NCBI GenBank assembly: GCA_965221175.1
Contig: OZ244867.1
Span: 496,001 to 560,000 of the forward strand
Length of the DNA stretch: 64,000 nt
DNA from: JAJDZL01 sp965221175
Lineage (GTDB): Bacteria > Pseudomonadota > Gammaproteobacteria > Arenicellales > JAJDZL01
Direction of reading: 5' to 3'
Position numbers and translations under genes: made by a program. A model generated the notes under the pieces. The model had not been told where the DNA came from, did no database searches, and worked only from the letters and a program-made list of their open reading frames with translations. Below, one piece after another: positions 16,016-24,729 of this stretch (the first letter of the stretch is position 1; each line of letters begins with the position of its first letter).

Positions 16016-18643
16016 TTACCTTAAATCCAGAGCCTTACGGATTTCATTCGTAAGGGCTTGCTGGATGGTTTTGTCCGCCAGGCGGTTGCGATCCCTGTCG
16101 ACAACAAAAAAAACATCTTCTACCCGTGCACCTGTAGTAGTGATTTTCGCAGACAGCAGGCGAATCTTATGATTCAGCAGGGTGCGTACAACGAGATAGA
16201 GTAAACCAGGTCGATCTTGAGCGGATATTTCCATCATGGTGTAGTCGCCACCAGAAGAGTGAGAAAATTCAATTCGAGTTGGAAACGAGATATGCCGAGC
16301 TACTCGGTTTGGTGCAACTGTACGGGGTGAATGCTCAATGATCCGATTGAGAATTGAATTCTGAACTTCCTCTTCAAACCTGCGCAGACTACTCTCTGTG
16401 TGAGCGTCTTGCAAATTGCGAAGCAGTACGACAAACGAAAACGCAGTCAATCCTGTAGGCAGCCGATGTGTTCGTGCTTCCAGCACATTCAAATAACAGC
16501 GATCAAGCGCACCGGCAATAATAGTGAACAGATCTTCTGAATGTGCAGACAGTACGAAAGTCTGGATAACATCAATCGATGGATGCGCGCGAAAGCAAAC
16601 AAGCGGAAGGTTGATTGCATTGATCTGTGCAGATTTTTCGACGTGCCAAGCGATTGTGTTGGCGTCATAACTGAGAAAATAATCATCGTCAAAATATCCC
16701 CAGAACTTTTTCGCTGCTTCTTTCAGGGATTGATTCCTGCCAAAATTTGATAGTGAATCGGATTTGATCTCTTCAATTCTGGGTTCCAGTTCTTCATGTG
16801 GCAGCGTGTCGGTCAGAAGCGTTCTGGAAGTTGCGAGATACAGATGTTCAAGCATTTTTCCCTTCCAGTCGTTCCACACCGTCGGGCCGGTTCCTCGCAT
16901 ATCTGCAATCGTTAGCAGAAACAGATGGTCGAGGTGTTCCTGATTTCCAACTCGGACGGCAAATTTAGAAATCACCTGCGAGTCATTCAGGTCTTCTCGC
17001 TGACTTGTGAAACTCATATAGAGATGATTGCGAACAAGCCACGCAACAAAGTGTGCATCGTAATCACTCATTCCGATTCGTTTGCAGAACCTGTAGCACT
17101 GTTGTTCGCCCAGCTCGGAGTGATCTCCTCCCTGTCCCTTTGCAATATCGTGAAATAGGCCGGCAATAAATAGCCGTTCCGGTTTGATTATTCTTGTCAC
17201 CGCTTCACTGGCAAGAGGATAGGACTTTGCAGTATCGGGCAATGTCAATTGGTGTAGATGATGAACCACATTCAGCAGATGTGCGTCTACCGTATAAACA
17301 TGAAACAGGTCGTACTGCAACTGTCCGGTAATGCGTCTGAAATCTGGAATCAGCTTGCCGAGAATTCCGGTGTCGTCCATGAGAGATAACGTCTGGGGCA
17401 GGCGGCTGGGATTGCTTAGAATACCCAGCAGCATGGATTGGATTGCTGGTTTGCTTCGGACATTGCGATCAATCAGCAGTTTCCTCGAGCGCATTAGCCT
17501 GAGCGCTTTTGCCCTGACACCGCGCAGATTCGGGTTGAGCTGAAATATAGTGCATGCTTCAACAAGCATTTCGGGCATGGATTCAATTAGAGCCGGATTG
17601 GTGAAATCCAGATACCCATCTACGGTTTGAAATCGGTCGTTCAGGACTTTCGTTTTCTGGCGTTTGGATGCGAGTATCGCTTCGTCAAAGTGTTGCAGGA
17701 GCATTTGATTGATGTGTCGAAGCTCCTTTACCGTTCTGAAATAAATTTTCATGAGCTTCTCGACGGCTTTGTTGCTGTCATCATCAAGATAGCCAAATAT
17801 CTTTGCAAGCTCTAGCTGGTGCGAAAACAGCAGCCGGTCTTCTCTGCGTCCGAGCGTGAGATGCAGTTCGTTGCGCAGTTTCCACAGGTAGTTGCGACCT
17901 CGAATCAAGCTTCGATACTCGTCTTCTTTAAGAAAACCGCGCGTCACCAATTCACGCATCCCACGGCTTTCAAAATGGCGCATCGCCACCCAAATAATCG
18001 TATGAATGTCGCGCAGTCCGCCAGGTCCTTCCTTGATGTTCGGCTCCAGGTTGTAAACCGTATCGGCATATTTGTGATGTCGCAGTTTCTGTTCTTGAAG
18101 TTTGGCTTCAAAAAATTTTCTGGCAGGCCAAATTTTTGTATTTCGCAGCATGGATTCCATCTGTACGAAAAGCTTATTTGACCCTGCGCAATGACGGGCT
18201 TCAAGCAAATTGGTCATCACCGTAATATCCGATCGAGATTGCTTAACGCAGTCGCTTAAGGTTCTGACACTATGGCCGACTTCAAAGCCGATGTCCCACA
18301 AAAATCGAATCAGTGGTTCAATCTTTCGTTGAACCACTGCATCGTTCCTGTTGTCGAGCAGCAACAGGATGTCAATGTCTGAATAGGGATTGAGTTCTTC
18401 CCGACCGTAGCCGCCAACAGCAACCAGACTGATCGAAGAACTATTGGAAAGATCAGACATGAACAGACTCCATACGTCATTTAGAATGGCATTGACCGAT
18501 TGCACTCGGGCCGTCACGAGGCGCGGTGCAGGCAATCTCTTCAAGTGCATTTGTTTCAATCGTTCGACATCTTCCGCGACACGACGCTGGAATTCTTCGA
18601 CACTGGATTGAGTGGCGTGTCCAATGGACGCTGATGTTGTCAT
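16016..18643 (-). CDS. glnD: Bifunctional uridylyltransferase/uridylyl-removing enzyme GlnD
   Basis: Senses glutamine and adds UMP to, or removes it from, the PII proteins, controlling nitrogen metabolism. 875 residues, normal for the family. The nucleotidyltransferase motif is GGYGREEL (77-84) followed by the metal-binding DID (89-91). The HD-domain hydrolase motif HDIAKGQGGDHSELG sits near the middle. Two ACT domains close the protein, the second beginning near TMMEISAQDRPGLLYLV. Located between map and dapD as in enterics. Confidence 0.97.
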   Translation of the reverse strand: MTTSASIGHATQSSVEEFQRRVAEDVERLKQMHLKRLPAPRLVTARVQSVNAILNDVWSLFMSDLSNSSSISLVAVGGYGREELNPYSDIDILLLLDNRNDAVVQRKIEPLIRFLWDIGFEVGHSVRTLSDCVKQSRSDITVMTNLLEARHCAGSNKLFVQMESMLRNTKIWPARKFFEAKLQEQKLRHHKYADTVYNLEPNIKEGPGGLRDIHTIIWVAMRHFESRGMRELVTRGFLKEDEYRSLIRGRNYLWKLRNELHLTLGRREDRLLFSHQLELAKIFGYLDDDSNKAVEKLMKIYFRTVKELRHINQMLLQHFDEAILASKRQKTKVLNDRFQTVDGYLDFTNPALIESMPEMLVEACTIFQLNPNLRGVRAKALRLMRSRKLLIDRNVRSKPAIQSMLLGILSNPSRLPQTLSLMDDTGILGKLIPDFRRITGQLQYDLFHVYTVDAHLLNVVHHLHQLTLPDTAKSYPLASEAVTRIIKPERLFIAGLFHDIAKGQGGDHSELGEQQCYRFCKRIGMSDYDAHFVAWLVRNHLYMSFTSQREDLNDSQVISKFAVRVGNQEHLDHLFLLTIADMRGTGPTVWNDWKGKMLEHLYLATSRTLLTDTLPHEELEPRIEEIKSDSLSNFGRNQSLKEAAKKFWGYFDDDYFLSYDANTIAWHVEKSAQINAINLPLVCFRAHPSIDVIQTFVLSAHSEDLFTIIAGALDRCYLNVLEARTHRLPTGLTAFSFVVLLRNLQDAHTESSLRRFEEEVQNSILNRIIEHSPRTVAPNRVARHISFPTRIEFSHSSGGDYTMMEISAQDRPGLLYLVVRTLLNHKIRLLSAKITTTGARVEDVFFVVDRDRNRLADKTIQQALTNEIRKALDLR

Positions 18644-18705
18644 ACCGATACGATTGATGAAAGATTCATCTGCTTAGCAAAAAGTATAAATTGTGAATTG
18701 AGATT

Positions 18706-19479
18706 TCAGGCTCGGGCGTATTTGGGGGATATTGTCAGAATCTCGTAACCCGTATCAGTCACCAAGACGGTATGTTCCCACTGTGCTGACAAACTTCCAT
18801 CATTAGTTACCACAGTCCAGTGATCTGCTTGCAACCTGGTTTCTTTCTTTCCTGCATTTACCATGGGCTCGACGGTGAATGTCATTCCGGGGACAATTTC
18901 CATACCAGTTCCGGGCTTGCCGTAATGAAGAATATGCGGGTCTTCATGAAACACTCGCCCAATGCCGTGACCGCAGTATTCGCGAACGACTGAGTAACCG
19001 TTTTTTTCAGCGTGTCTTTGTATCGCGTTGCCGAGGTCGCCGAGTCTCACTCCCGGTTTGATCAGTTCAATGCCTTTCATCATGCATTCATGGCAGATTC
19101 GACTGAGCCGTGCGGCACGAATGGAAGGTTTTCCGACCGCGAACATGCGGCTCGTATCGCCGTGGAATTCATCTTTGATAACCGTAATGTCAATGTTAAT
19201 GATGTCACCGTCTTTCAGTCGCCTGTCGCCGGGTATGCCATGACAGACTACGTTGTTGACCGAGGTACAGATTGATTTGGGAAATCCGCGGTAATTCAGT
19301 GGTGCGGGAATCGCGTCAAGAGTGTCCGTAATGTAGTCATGACAGATTGTGTTCAATTCCTCTGTGGTAATTCCAGGCTGAACGTGCGGCTCGATCATGT
19401 CCAGTACTTCGGCCGCAAGCCTACCTGAAATTCGCATTTTCTCAATTTCTTCCGGAGTCTTAATACTAACGTATGTCAT
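18706..19479 (-). CDS. map: Methionine aminopeptidase type I
   Basis: Removes the initiator methionine from nascent proteins. 257 residues. The five metal ligands are in place: Asp and Asp in INIDITVIKDEFHGDTSRMF, His in GHGIGRVFHEDP, Glu in FTVEPMVN and Glu in QWEHTVLV. Divergent from rpsB across a 313-base region, the conserved map / rpsB arrangement. First gene of the minus-strand map-glnD-dapD group. Confidence 0.97.
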   Translation of the reverse strand: MTYVSIKTPEEIEKMRISGRLAAEVLDMIEPHVQPGITTEELNTICHDYITDTLDAIPAPLNYRGFPKSICTSVNNVVCHGIPGDRRLKDGDIINIDITVIKDEFHGDTSRMFAVGKPSIRAARLSRICHECMMKGIELIKPGVRLGDLGNAIQRHAEKNGYSVVREYCGHGIGRVFHEDPHILHYGKPGTGMEIVPGMTFTVEPMVNAGKKETRLQADHWTVVTNDGSLSAQWEHTVLVTDTGYEILTISPKYARA

Positions 19480-19722
19480 TACAGAGTCTGCTCATAAATT
19501 TACGTAAATTTTGATGCTGTCAATCAGTTGACTTGCCGGGTATTATAGAAAAAGGTGACGAAGCACTCTTGTTCTCGTCGAGATCTCGCCTGCTTTAGTT
19601 TGCCAGTGCCAGTAAGTGTTGACCGAGTTCCTCTACAAGGATTCAAGCATCACTGAATTTGAAATAAAAATCAAGAAATAGTAAACTACTGCACTCAATA
19701 TTTCTCACATGGACTGCTGCAG
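19480..19722. other. map / rpsB divergent promoter region
   Basis: Noncoding DNA that should hold promoters for both map and the rpsB cluster. A TTGACC at about 19619 is a possible -35 for rpsB, but no convincing -10 lies at the right distance, so no promoter is claimed. The rpsB-proximal part holds the structured leader listed separately. Confidence 0.35.
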
Positions 19723-19783
19723 CCTGTCCGGGTGCCGAATCGGTCGGCAGGCACGCACCATGGTGGTATAACCCGAACAGGAG
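19723..19783 (+). promoter_or_regulatory. Structured rpsB leader, candidate S2 autoregulatory element
   Basis: CCTGTCCGGGT (19723-19733) pairs with ACCCGAACAGG (19771-19781) in 10 of 11 positions, enclosing a GCCG/CGGC hairpin (19734-19748) and the palindrome CACCATGGTG (19756-19765). The 3' arm runs into the AGGAG ribosome site (19779-19783), so folding would hide it. S2 is known to repress its own rpsB-tsf mRNA through a leader just upstream of the start in gammaproteobacteria. The fold here was worked out by hand. Confidence 0.6.
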
Positions 19784-19792
19784 AATAAACTC

Positions 19793-20857
19793 ATGACTGA
19801 CCTAACTATGCGCCAGCTGTTGGAAGTTGGCGTGCATTTCGGACACCAAACGCGATTCTGGTGTCCCAAGATGGGGCCTTACATCTACGGCCACAGAAAC
19901 AAAATCCACATTATCAATCTCGAGCGGACTCTGACAATGTTCAACGAAGCGATGAACTATCTCGGAGCTGTAGCGAGTAAGCGTGGTTCAATTATGTTTG
20001 TCGGTACCAAGCGACAGGCCGGTGAAATCATTCGCGAGCAGGCGCAGCGCGCCAATTGCTCGTACGTCTATCATCGCTGGCTCGGCGGAATGCTGACAAA
20101 TTACAGCACCGTTCGAAAGTCAATAGATCGACTGAACGAACTTGACGAGATTATTCAGTCGGGAAGCATTGCCAGAATGGCTAAGAAAGAAGCGCTGCGA
20201 ATTGAAAGAGAGCAGTTTCGGCTGGACCGAAACCTCGCCGGCATCCGCGGTATGCGGGGACTTCCCGATGCCCTGTTCATTGTTGATGTCAAGCATGAAA
20301 ACATTGCTGTTCAAGAGGCGAACAAATTGGGCATTCCAGTGGTGGCGGTTGTGGATACAAACTGCAATCCCGATGGAATTGATTACGTAATTCCAGGCAA
20401 TGATGATGCCATCAGCGCGATTCGCCTGTACTGTGCGACTGCAGCGGATGCGATTATCGAGGGACATGCAGTTGCCGCGGCAGCGATGCCATTCGGCGAA
20501 CACGATGACGCGTCGGATGCTGTTGTGCCGGAAGATATTTCGGTGCTGAACGTTACTGGTGCAAGAGCAGCCGTTGCTCCTTCACTGGAAACAGTTTCGC
20601 AGGATGAGCCAGAAACAGTACCTGCATCAGAGAAAGTCCCGACACCATCAATGACTGAAACGACTGCGGCGAAGGTTGTCGAAACTGCTGTCGAGCCGGA
20701 AGTTGACGAGGTTGCGGTAGAGCCGGAGGCAGCAGAGATTGTTGCTGAGCCAGAGCCTGCGGAAAGCTCGGAAACCGTGCAGGAGCCATCTGATACCAGT
20801 GTTGAAGAGGCCGTGGTTGAAGAATCCAGCGACGATTCAGCAGCCGAGGAAGATTAA
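19793..20857 (+). CDS. rpsB: 30S ribosomal protein S2 with a long acidic tail
   Basis: S2 joins the head and body of the 30S subunit late in assembly and helps recruit S1. The first ~230 residues are a normal S2 (LEVGVHFGHQTRFWCPKM, then YHRWLGGMLTNYSTVRKSI, then IPVVAVVDTNCNPDGIDY). The protein has 354 residues instead of about 241. The extra ~120 are acidic and proline/alanine-rich with repeated EPE units (VEPEVDEVAVEPEAAE). First gene of rpsB-tsf-pyrH-frr, with a structured leader upstream. Confidence 0.96.
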   Translation: MTDLTMRQLLEVGVHFGHQTRFWCPKMGPYIYGHRNKIHIINLERTLTMFNEAMNYLGAVASKRGSIMFVGTKRQAGEIIREQAQRANCSYVYHRWLGGMLTNYSTVRKSIDRLNELDEIIQSGSIARMAKKEALRIEREQFRLDRNLAGIRGMRGLPDALFIVDVKHENIAVQEANKLGIPVVAVVDTNCNPDGIDYVIPGNDDAISAIRLYCATAADAIIEGHAVAAAAMPFGEHDDASDAVVPEDISVLNVTGARAAVAPSLETVSQDEPETVPASEKVPTPSMTETTAAKVVETAVEPEVDEVAVEPEAAEIVAEPEPAESSETVQEPSDTSVEEAVVEESSDDSAAEED

Positions 20858-20954
20858 GTTCGAACACACTGCGTGTTTTGCGCACAATCAACTGAAGTCC
20901 GATTGGCCGTAGTTGGCGGACTGGCATGAAGAAATTATCAGCGGAGGAAATGAA

Positions 20955-21791
20955 TTGGAAATATCAGCGATCATGATAAAACAGTTACGGGATCGAACCG
21001 GTGCCGGAATCATGGATTGCAAGAAGGTTCTCGTCGAGTGTGATGGAGATCAGGAAAAGGCGATTGAAGTCCTGAGAAAGAAAGGTGCGGAAATGGCGGA
21101 TGCCCGATCTGGGCGTGCGGCTTCCGAAGGGATTATTGTCTGCCAGCTTTCCGAATCTCGTGACTGTGGCGCTCTGGTCGAAGTCAACTGTGAGACGGAT
21201 TTTGTTTCGCGCGGTGATGTATTTCGTGATTTCGCTCTGCCGCTGGCAAAGGTTTCGCTGGAAATCGGCGAAGACTGTGATGATGTCAATGTCCTCAGTG
21301 CCATGAAATTGGGTGACTCAGGTCAGACCGTTGAGGAAGCGCGGCTTGAGATTTTGTCAAAAATTCGAGAGAACATTTTCATCGGTCATCTGATGGTTTT
21401 CAAGGCTGCTGAAGGATCCACAATCGGTAGTTATGTACACCGGGGACGCATGGGCACAATGACAGAAGTCACAGGAGGGACGAACGGGGAGTTGGAAGAC
21501 GACTTGGCAGTGCACATCGCAGTGAAAAAACCTCAGTGGCTTGATGTGCCTCAAATCCCTAAAGACTTGTTGGACAAGGAACGTGATATATACCTTGGTC
21601 AAGCAAGAGAATCCGGAAAACCGGAGCACGTACTGGATCGAATCGTCGAGGGCAAGTTAAAGAAATTCTCGAGTGAGTGTACGTTGCTGAATCAGGAATA
21701 TTATGAAGATGAAGACAAAACGGTCGGTGCCGTTCTGCAACAATACAATGCTTCGGTTAACAGATTCTGTCTGCTGGAACTAGGAACATAG
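20955..21791 (+). CDS. tsf: Translation elongation factor Ts
   Basis: Nucleotide exchange factor for EF-Tu. About 278 residues, close to the E. coli length. The UBA-like N-terminal domain carries the signature LRDRTGAGIMDCKKVL, and the core domain contains the EVNCETDFVSR segment that contacts EF-Tu. The start is TTG at 20955: GCGGAGG at 20941-20947 lies at ideal distance and the family begins here, although the frame is open to 20913. An ATG at 20950 is out of frame. Probably co-regulated with rpsB by S2. Confidence 0.96.
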   Translation: MEISAIMIKQLRDRTGAGIMDCKKVLVECDGDQEKAIEVLRKKGAEMADARSGRAASEGIIVCQLSESRDCGALVEVNCETDFVSRGDVFRDFALPLAKVSLEIGEDCDDVNVLSAMKLGDSGQTVEEARLEILSKIRENIFIGHLMVFKAAEGSTIGSYVHRGRMGTMTEVTGGTNGELEDDLAVHIAVKKPQWLDVPQIPKDLLDKERDIYLGQARESGKPEHVLDRIVEGKLKKFSSECTLLNQEYYEDEDKTVGAVLQQYNASVNRFCLLELGT

Positions 21792-21812
21792 AATAACTCG
21801 GGAAAAGCGGCA

Positions 21813-22544
21813 GTGATTGATAGCTCCGCAGTACAGCCATATGACAAAGTTTTGATCAAGCTTAGCGGCGAGTTGCTAGGTGGAGATCGCGGTTTGGGTA
21901 TTGATGCGGATGAAATAGACCGAGTTGCAGGTGAGTTGGCTGGTATTGTAAATGCCGGAATAAAAACGGGAGTCGTGGTTGGCGGCGGAAACTTTTTCAG
22001 AGGTGGCCGGGAATCGGGACTATCCATCTCGAAAGTGCGTGGTCATCAGATGGGCATGCTATTTACCATCCCGAATGCGATTGCGCTGGAACAGACGCTC
22101 AGGAGCAAAGGTGTGGGGGCTGTGGTGCAGTCTGTTGTTGCAGTGCCTTCGATTGTAGAACAGTACGACGCCACGTCGTTCGCTGATTATTTGGACAACG
22201 ACTGTATCGTGATCTTTGCTGGCGGCACCGGCAATACGCACTTTACTACTGATACGGCGGCTAGCCTTCGGGCAATTGAAATGGGTGCAGATATCCTTCT
22301 CAAAGCGACCAATGTGGACGGAATTTATAGTGCCGACCCCAAAAACGATGCTGCAACTGTCCGCTTTGAGGTGCTCACGCACAATGAAATTTTGGAGAAA
22401 AATCTTGCTGTCATGGATGCGACTTCAATCGCGCTTTGCAGAGAACATAATCTCCCGATTCGAGTGTTTGATGGTACTGTGAAGGGTGGTATTGAACGTG
22501 CAGGTCTTGGCAGTCAGGAAGGAACCTTGGTAATAAAGGAGTAA
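21813..22544 (+). CDS. pyrH: UMP kinase
   Basis: Bacterial hexameric UMP kinase of the amino acid kinase fold, making UDP for nucleotide and envelope precursor synthesis. 243 residues, standard. LIKLSGELLGGD at the N-terminus and VVVGGGNFFRG bind phosphates, and FAGGTGNTHFTTDTAASLRA covers the UMP pocket. GTG start at 21813, 21 bases after tsf. Followed after 5 bases by frr, the usual order. Confidence 0.97.
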   Translation: MIDSSAVQPYDKVLIKLSGELLGGDRGLGIDADEIDRVAGELAGIVNAGIKTGVVVGGGNFFRGGRESGLSISKVRGHQMGMLFTIPNAIALEQTLRSKGVGAVVQSVVAVPSIVEQYDATSFADYLDNDCIVIFAGGTGNTHFTTDTAASLRAIEMGADILLKATNVDGIYSADPKNDAATVRFEVLTHNEILEKNLAVMDATSIALCREHNLPIRVFDGTVKGGIERAGLGSQEGTLVIKE

Positions 22545-22549
22545 ATGCT

Positions 22550-23107
22550 ATGATTGACGAGATTGTATCCGACGCGGAAGTGCGGATGAAAAAATCACTT
22601 ACTTCTCTTCGAACAGAACTCTCCAAGTTGCGCACTGGACGCGCAAGCACAGCTTTGCTTGATCACATTCGGGTGAACTACTACGGCACTTCATCGCCAC
22701 TCAATCAAGTTGCCACGGTTACTGTTAGTGATGCTCGAACAATTAGCATCAGCCCGTGGGAAAGGTCAATGATACCGGTGATTGAAAAAACAATTATCGA
22801 ATCTGACCTGGGATTGAATCCGATGAGTGCCAATGAGACAATTCGAGTGCCGATTCCTACCTTGACGGAGGAAAGGCGCCGCGAAATCACTAAAGTTGCG
22901 CGGTCTGAAGGTGAAACCTGCAAGATTGCCATTCGAAATATTCGCAGATCCGGCAACAACGACCTCAAAGAATGGCTGAAAGAAAAAGAAATTACTGAAG
23001 ATGAAGAAAGAACAGGGCAGGCCCTTGTCCAAAAACTGACAGATCGATTTACTTCCGATGTCGATGCAATTGTCGGCGAGAAGGAAGAAGAAATCATGAA
23101 AATCTAG
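22550..23107 (+). CDS. frr: Ribosome recycling factor
   Basis: With EF-G it splits post-termination ribosomes. 185 residues, the normal length. The three-helix bundle is recognisable (LSKLRTGRASTALLDHIRV near the N-terminus, TEERRREITKVARSEGE in the middle). Start ATG 22550, immediately after pyrH, with a GGAG ribosome site inside the end of pyrH. Confidence 0.97.
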   Translation: MIDEIVSDAEVRMKKSLTSLRTELSKLRTGRASTALLDHIRVNYYGTSSPLNQVATVTVSDARTISISPWERSMIPVIEKTIIESDLGLNPMSANETIRVPIPTLTEERRREITKVARSEGETCKIAIRNIRRSGNNDLKEWLKEKEITEDEERTGQALVQKLTDRFTSDVDAIVGEKEEEIMKI

Positions 23108-23159
23108 CACCTCGACTCGCTGGATTCAAGGATACAAGATACTGATGTGAACTCGGTTG

Positions 23160-23903
23160 ATGTCTGAATTCCGCAAAAGCGTTCCTCAAAGTAAACTTCC
23201 AGTCCATGTCGCGATCATTATGGACGGCAATGGTCGATGGGCAAAAGAACGCGGTATCAGTCGTCTGGAAGGGCATCGGCGTGGAGTGGCCAATGTTCGT
23301 AGCATGGTCGAAGTCTGCGCCCGAATTGACATCTCCTATCTCACTTTGTTTGCATTTAGCAGCGAAAACTGGAGGCGGCCACGCCAGGAAGTCCAGTGGC
23401 TGATGCAACTTCTGTCCGGCGCCTTGGAAAGAGAGGTTCAAGAGCTCCACTCCAATGACATTCGAGTGAATTTCATTGGTGATTTATCCGGATTATCCAA
23501 TGCTATTCAACGCAAGATTGAGGATGCCATTGAATTGACAGCGGAAAATTCCAAACTGCACCTGACAATTGCACTGAACTATGGTGGCCGATGGGACATG
23601 GCTGAGGCCTGCAGGAAAATTGTGCAAATGGCGTCAAATGACGAACTAAACTTGGATGAGCTTTCATCCGAATCCATCCGACAGTGTCTCAGCACAGCAA
23701 ACATACCAGACCCCGACTTGTTCATTCGAACCGGCGGTGAGAAACGCATGAGCAATTTCATGCTATGGCAGCTCGCCTATACAGAACTATATTTTACCGA
23801 TGTCCATTGGCCCGATTTCGATGAAAACGAACTCATGCAGGCACTCCAGTCCTACGCGTCAAGAGTTCGACGCTTTGGTGGAATTGTGGCAGAGTTCGAG
23901 TGA
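23160..23903 (+). CDS. uppS: Undecaprenyl diphosphate synthase
   Basis: Cis-prenyltransferase that condenses isopentenyl-PP onto farnesyl-PP to make the lipid carrier for peptidoglycan and O-antigen. About 247 residues. The signature IIMDGNGRWAKERG has the catalytic Asp22; FSSENWRRP and the C-terminal IRTGGEKRMSNFMLWQ are both family signatures. TTG 23157 and ATG 23160 are adjacent possible starts; ATG is chosen. First of the envelope genes following the translation genes. Confidence 0.96.
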   Translation: MSEFRKSVPQSKLPVHVAIIMDGNGRWAKERGISRLEGHRRGVANVRSMVEVCARIDISYLTLFAFSSENWRRPRQEVQWLMQLLSGALEREVQELHSNDIRVNFIGDLSGLSNAIQRKIEDAIELTAENSKLHLTIALNYGGRWDMAEACRKIVQMASNDELNLDELSSESIRQCLSTANIPDPDLFIRTGGEKRMSNFMLWQLAYTELYFTDVHWPDFDENELMQALQSYASRVRRFGGIVAEFE

Positions 23904-23916
23904 TGAGGAGATCATC

Positions 23917-24720
23917 ATGCTTCGCCAGCGCATCCTGACTGCTGTAATCCTTGTTCCACTGATTCTTGCTGGGCTTTTCTTGCTTCCTCCCAATGGATTT
24001 TTCCTGGCACTATTAGCAATCGTTTCAGCCGGTGCATTTGAGTGGTCGAGACTTTGCGGAATTCAGAGCAAACCCGGAATTGCAGTCTTTATGGTTTGTG
24101 TCATCGCACTGAGTGTGACTTTCTATCAGTTTCGAGAATACGCTTCTTATATCAATTCATTTGGAGTGTTGACGTGGATGTTCATAGTTTGGTTGTTGCG
24201 AGCTTCACGGCTACATAAAAAAATTACCGCTCTCCATATTGCTTGCGCCATATTGATTTTGGCATTTGCAGTGTTTGCGATTGCGGACCTGTTTCGCGGC
24301 ACTGAGTCAGCGCCATGGTGGCTACTCGGAATATTTGTGATCGTATGCGTTTCTGATATTGCGGCGTATTTCTCGGGCAAGCGGTTCGGAAAAAAGAAAC
24401 TGGCGCCAAAGATCAGTCCGGGAAAAACCATAGAAGGTGCAGTCGGTGCACTGCTGGCAGTGTTCGCATTGAGCTTGATCAGTGGAACAATGGTTTGGGG
24501 CAATGATTATCGTCAGAATCTGGCGTGGGTAGCGGTCTGCTTGATTGTATTTCTATTCTCTATAGTCGGCGACCTGTACATCTCTTTGAACAAGAGAATT
24601 GCGGGTGTGAAGGATAGCGGTACACTGCTGCCAGGACATGGAGGAGTTCTGGACCGAATTGACAGTATGCTTTCTGCAGCTCCCGTGTATGCTCTGTGTG
24701 TCAAGACTCTGCTTGTGTGA
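23917..24720 (+). CDS. cdsA: Phosphatidate cytidylyltransferase
   Basis: Integral membrane enzyme making CDP-diacylglycerol, the precursor of all bacterial phospholipids. About 267 residues with some eight hydrophobic segments. The signature VKDSGTLLPGHGGVLDRIDS near the C-terminus and SPGKTIEGAVGA are intact. The frame is open back into uppS (to 23800), but ATG 23917 is chosen: GAGGAG precedes it and the first membrane helix (ILTAVILVPLILAGLFLL) begins right after. Starts 13 bases past the uppS stop. Confidence 0.95.
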   Translation: MLRQRILTAVILVPLILAGLFLLPPNGFFLALLAIVSAGAFEWSRLCGIQSKPGIAVFMVCVIALSVTFYQFREYASYINSFGVLTWMFIVWLLRASRLHKKITALHIACAILILAFAVFAIADLFRGTESAPWWLLGIFVIVCVSDIAAYFSGKRFGKKKLAPKISPGKTIEGAVGALLAVFALSLISGTMVWGNDYRQNLAWVAVCLIVFLFSIVGDLYISLNKRIAGVKDSGTLLPGHGGVLDRIDSMLSAAPVYALCVKTLLV

Positions 24721-24729
24721 ACTGATAGT

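Noticed and set aside
17819..18181. 120-codon plus-strand frame inside glnD
   Set aside because: Lies wholly opposite the well-conserved glnD coding sequence and matches no family.
20553..20927. 124-codon minus-strand frame opposite the end of rpsB
   Set aside because: Antisense of the EPE-rich S2 tail; proline/leucine/glutamine low complexity only.
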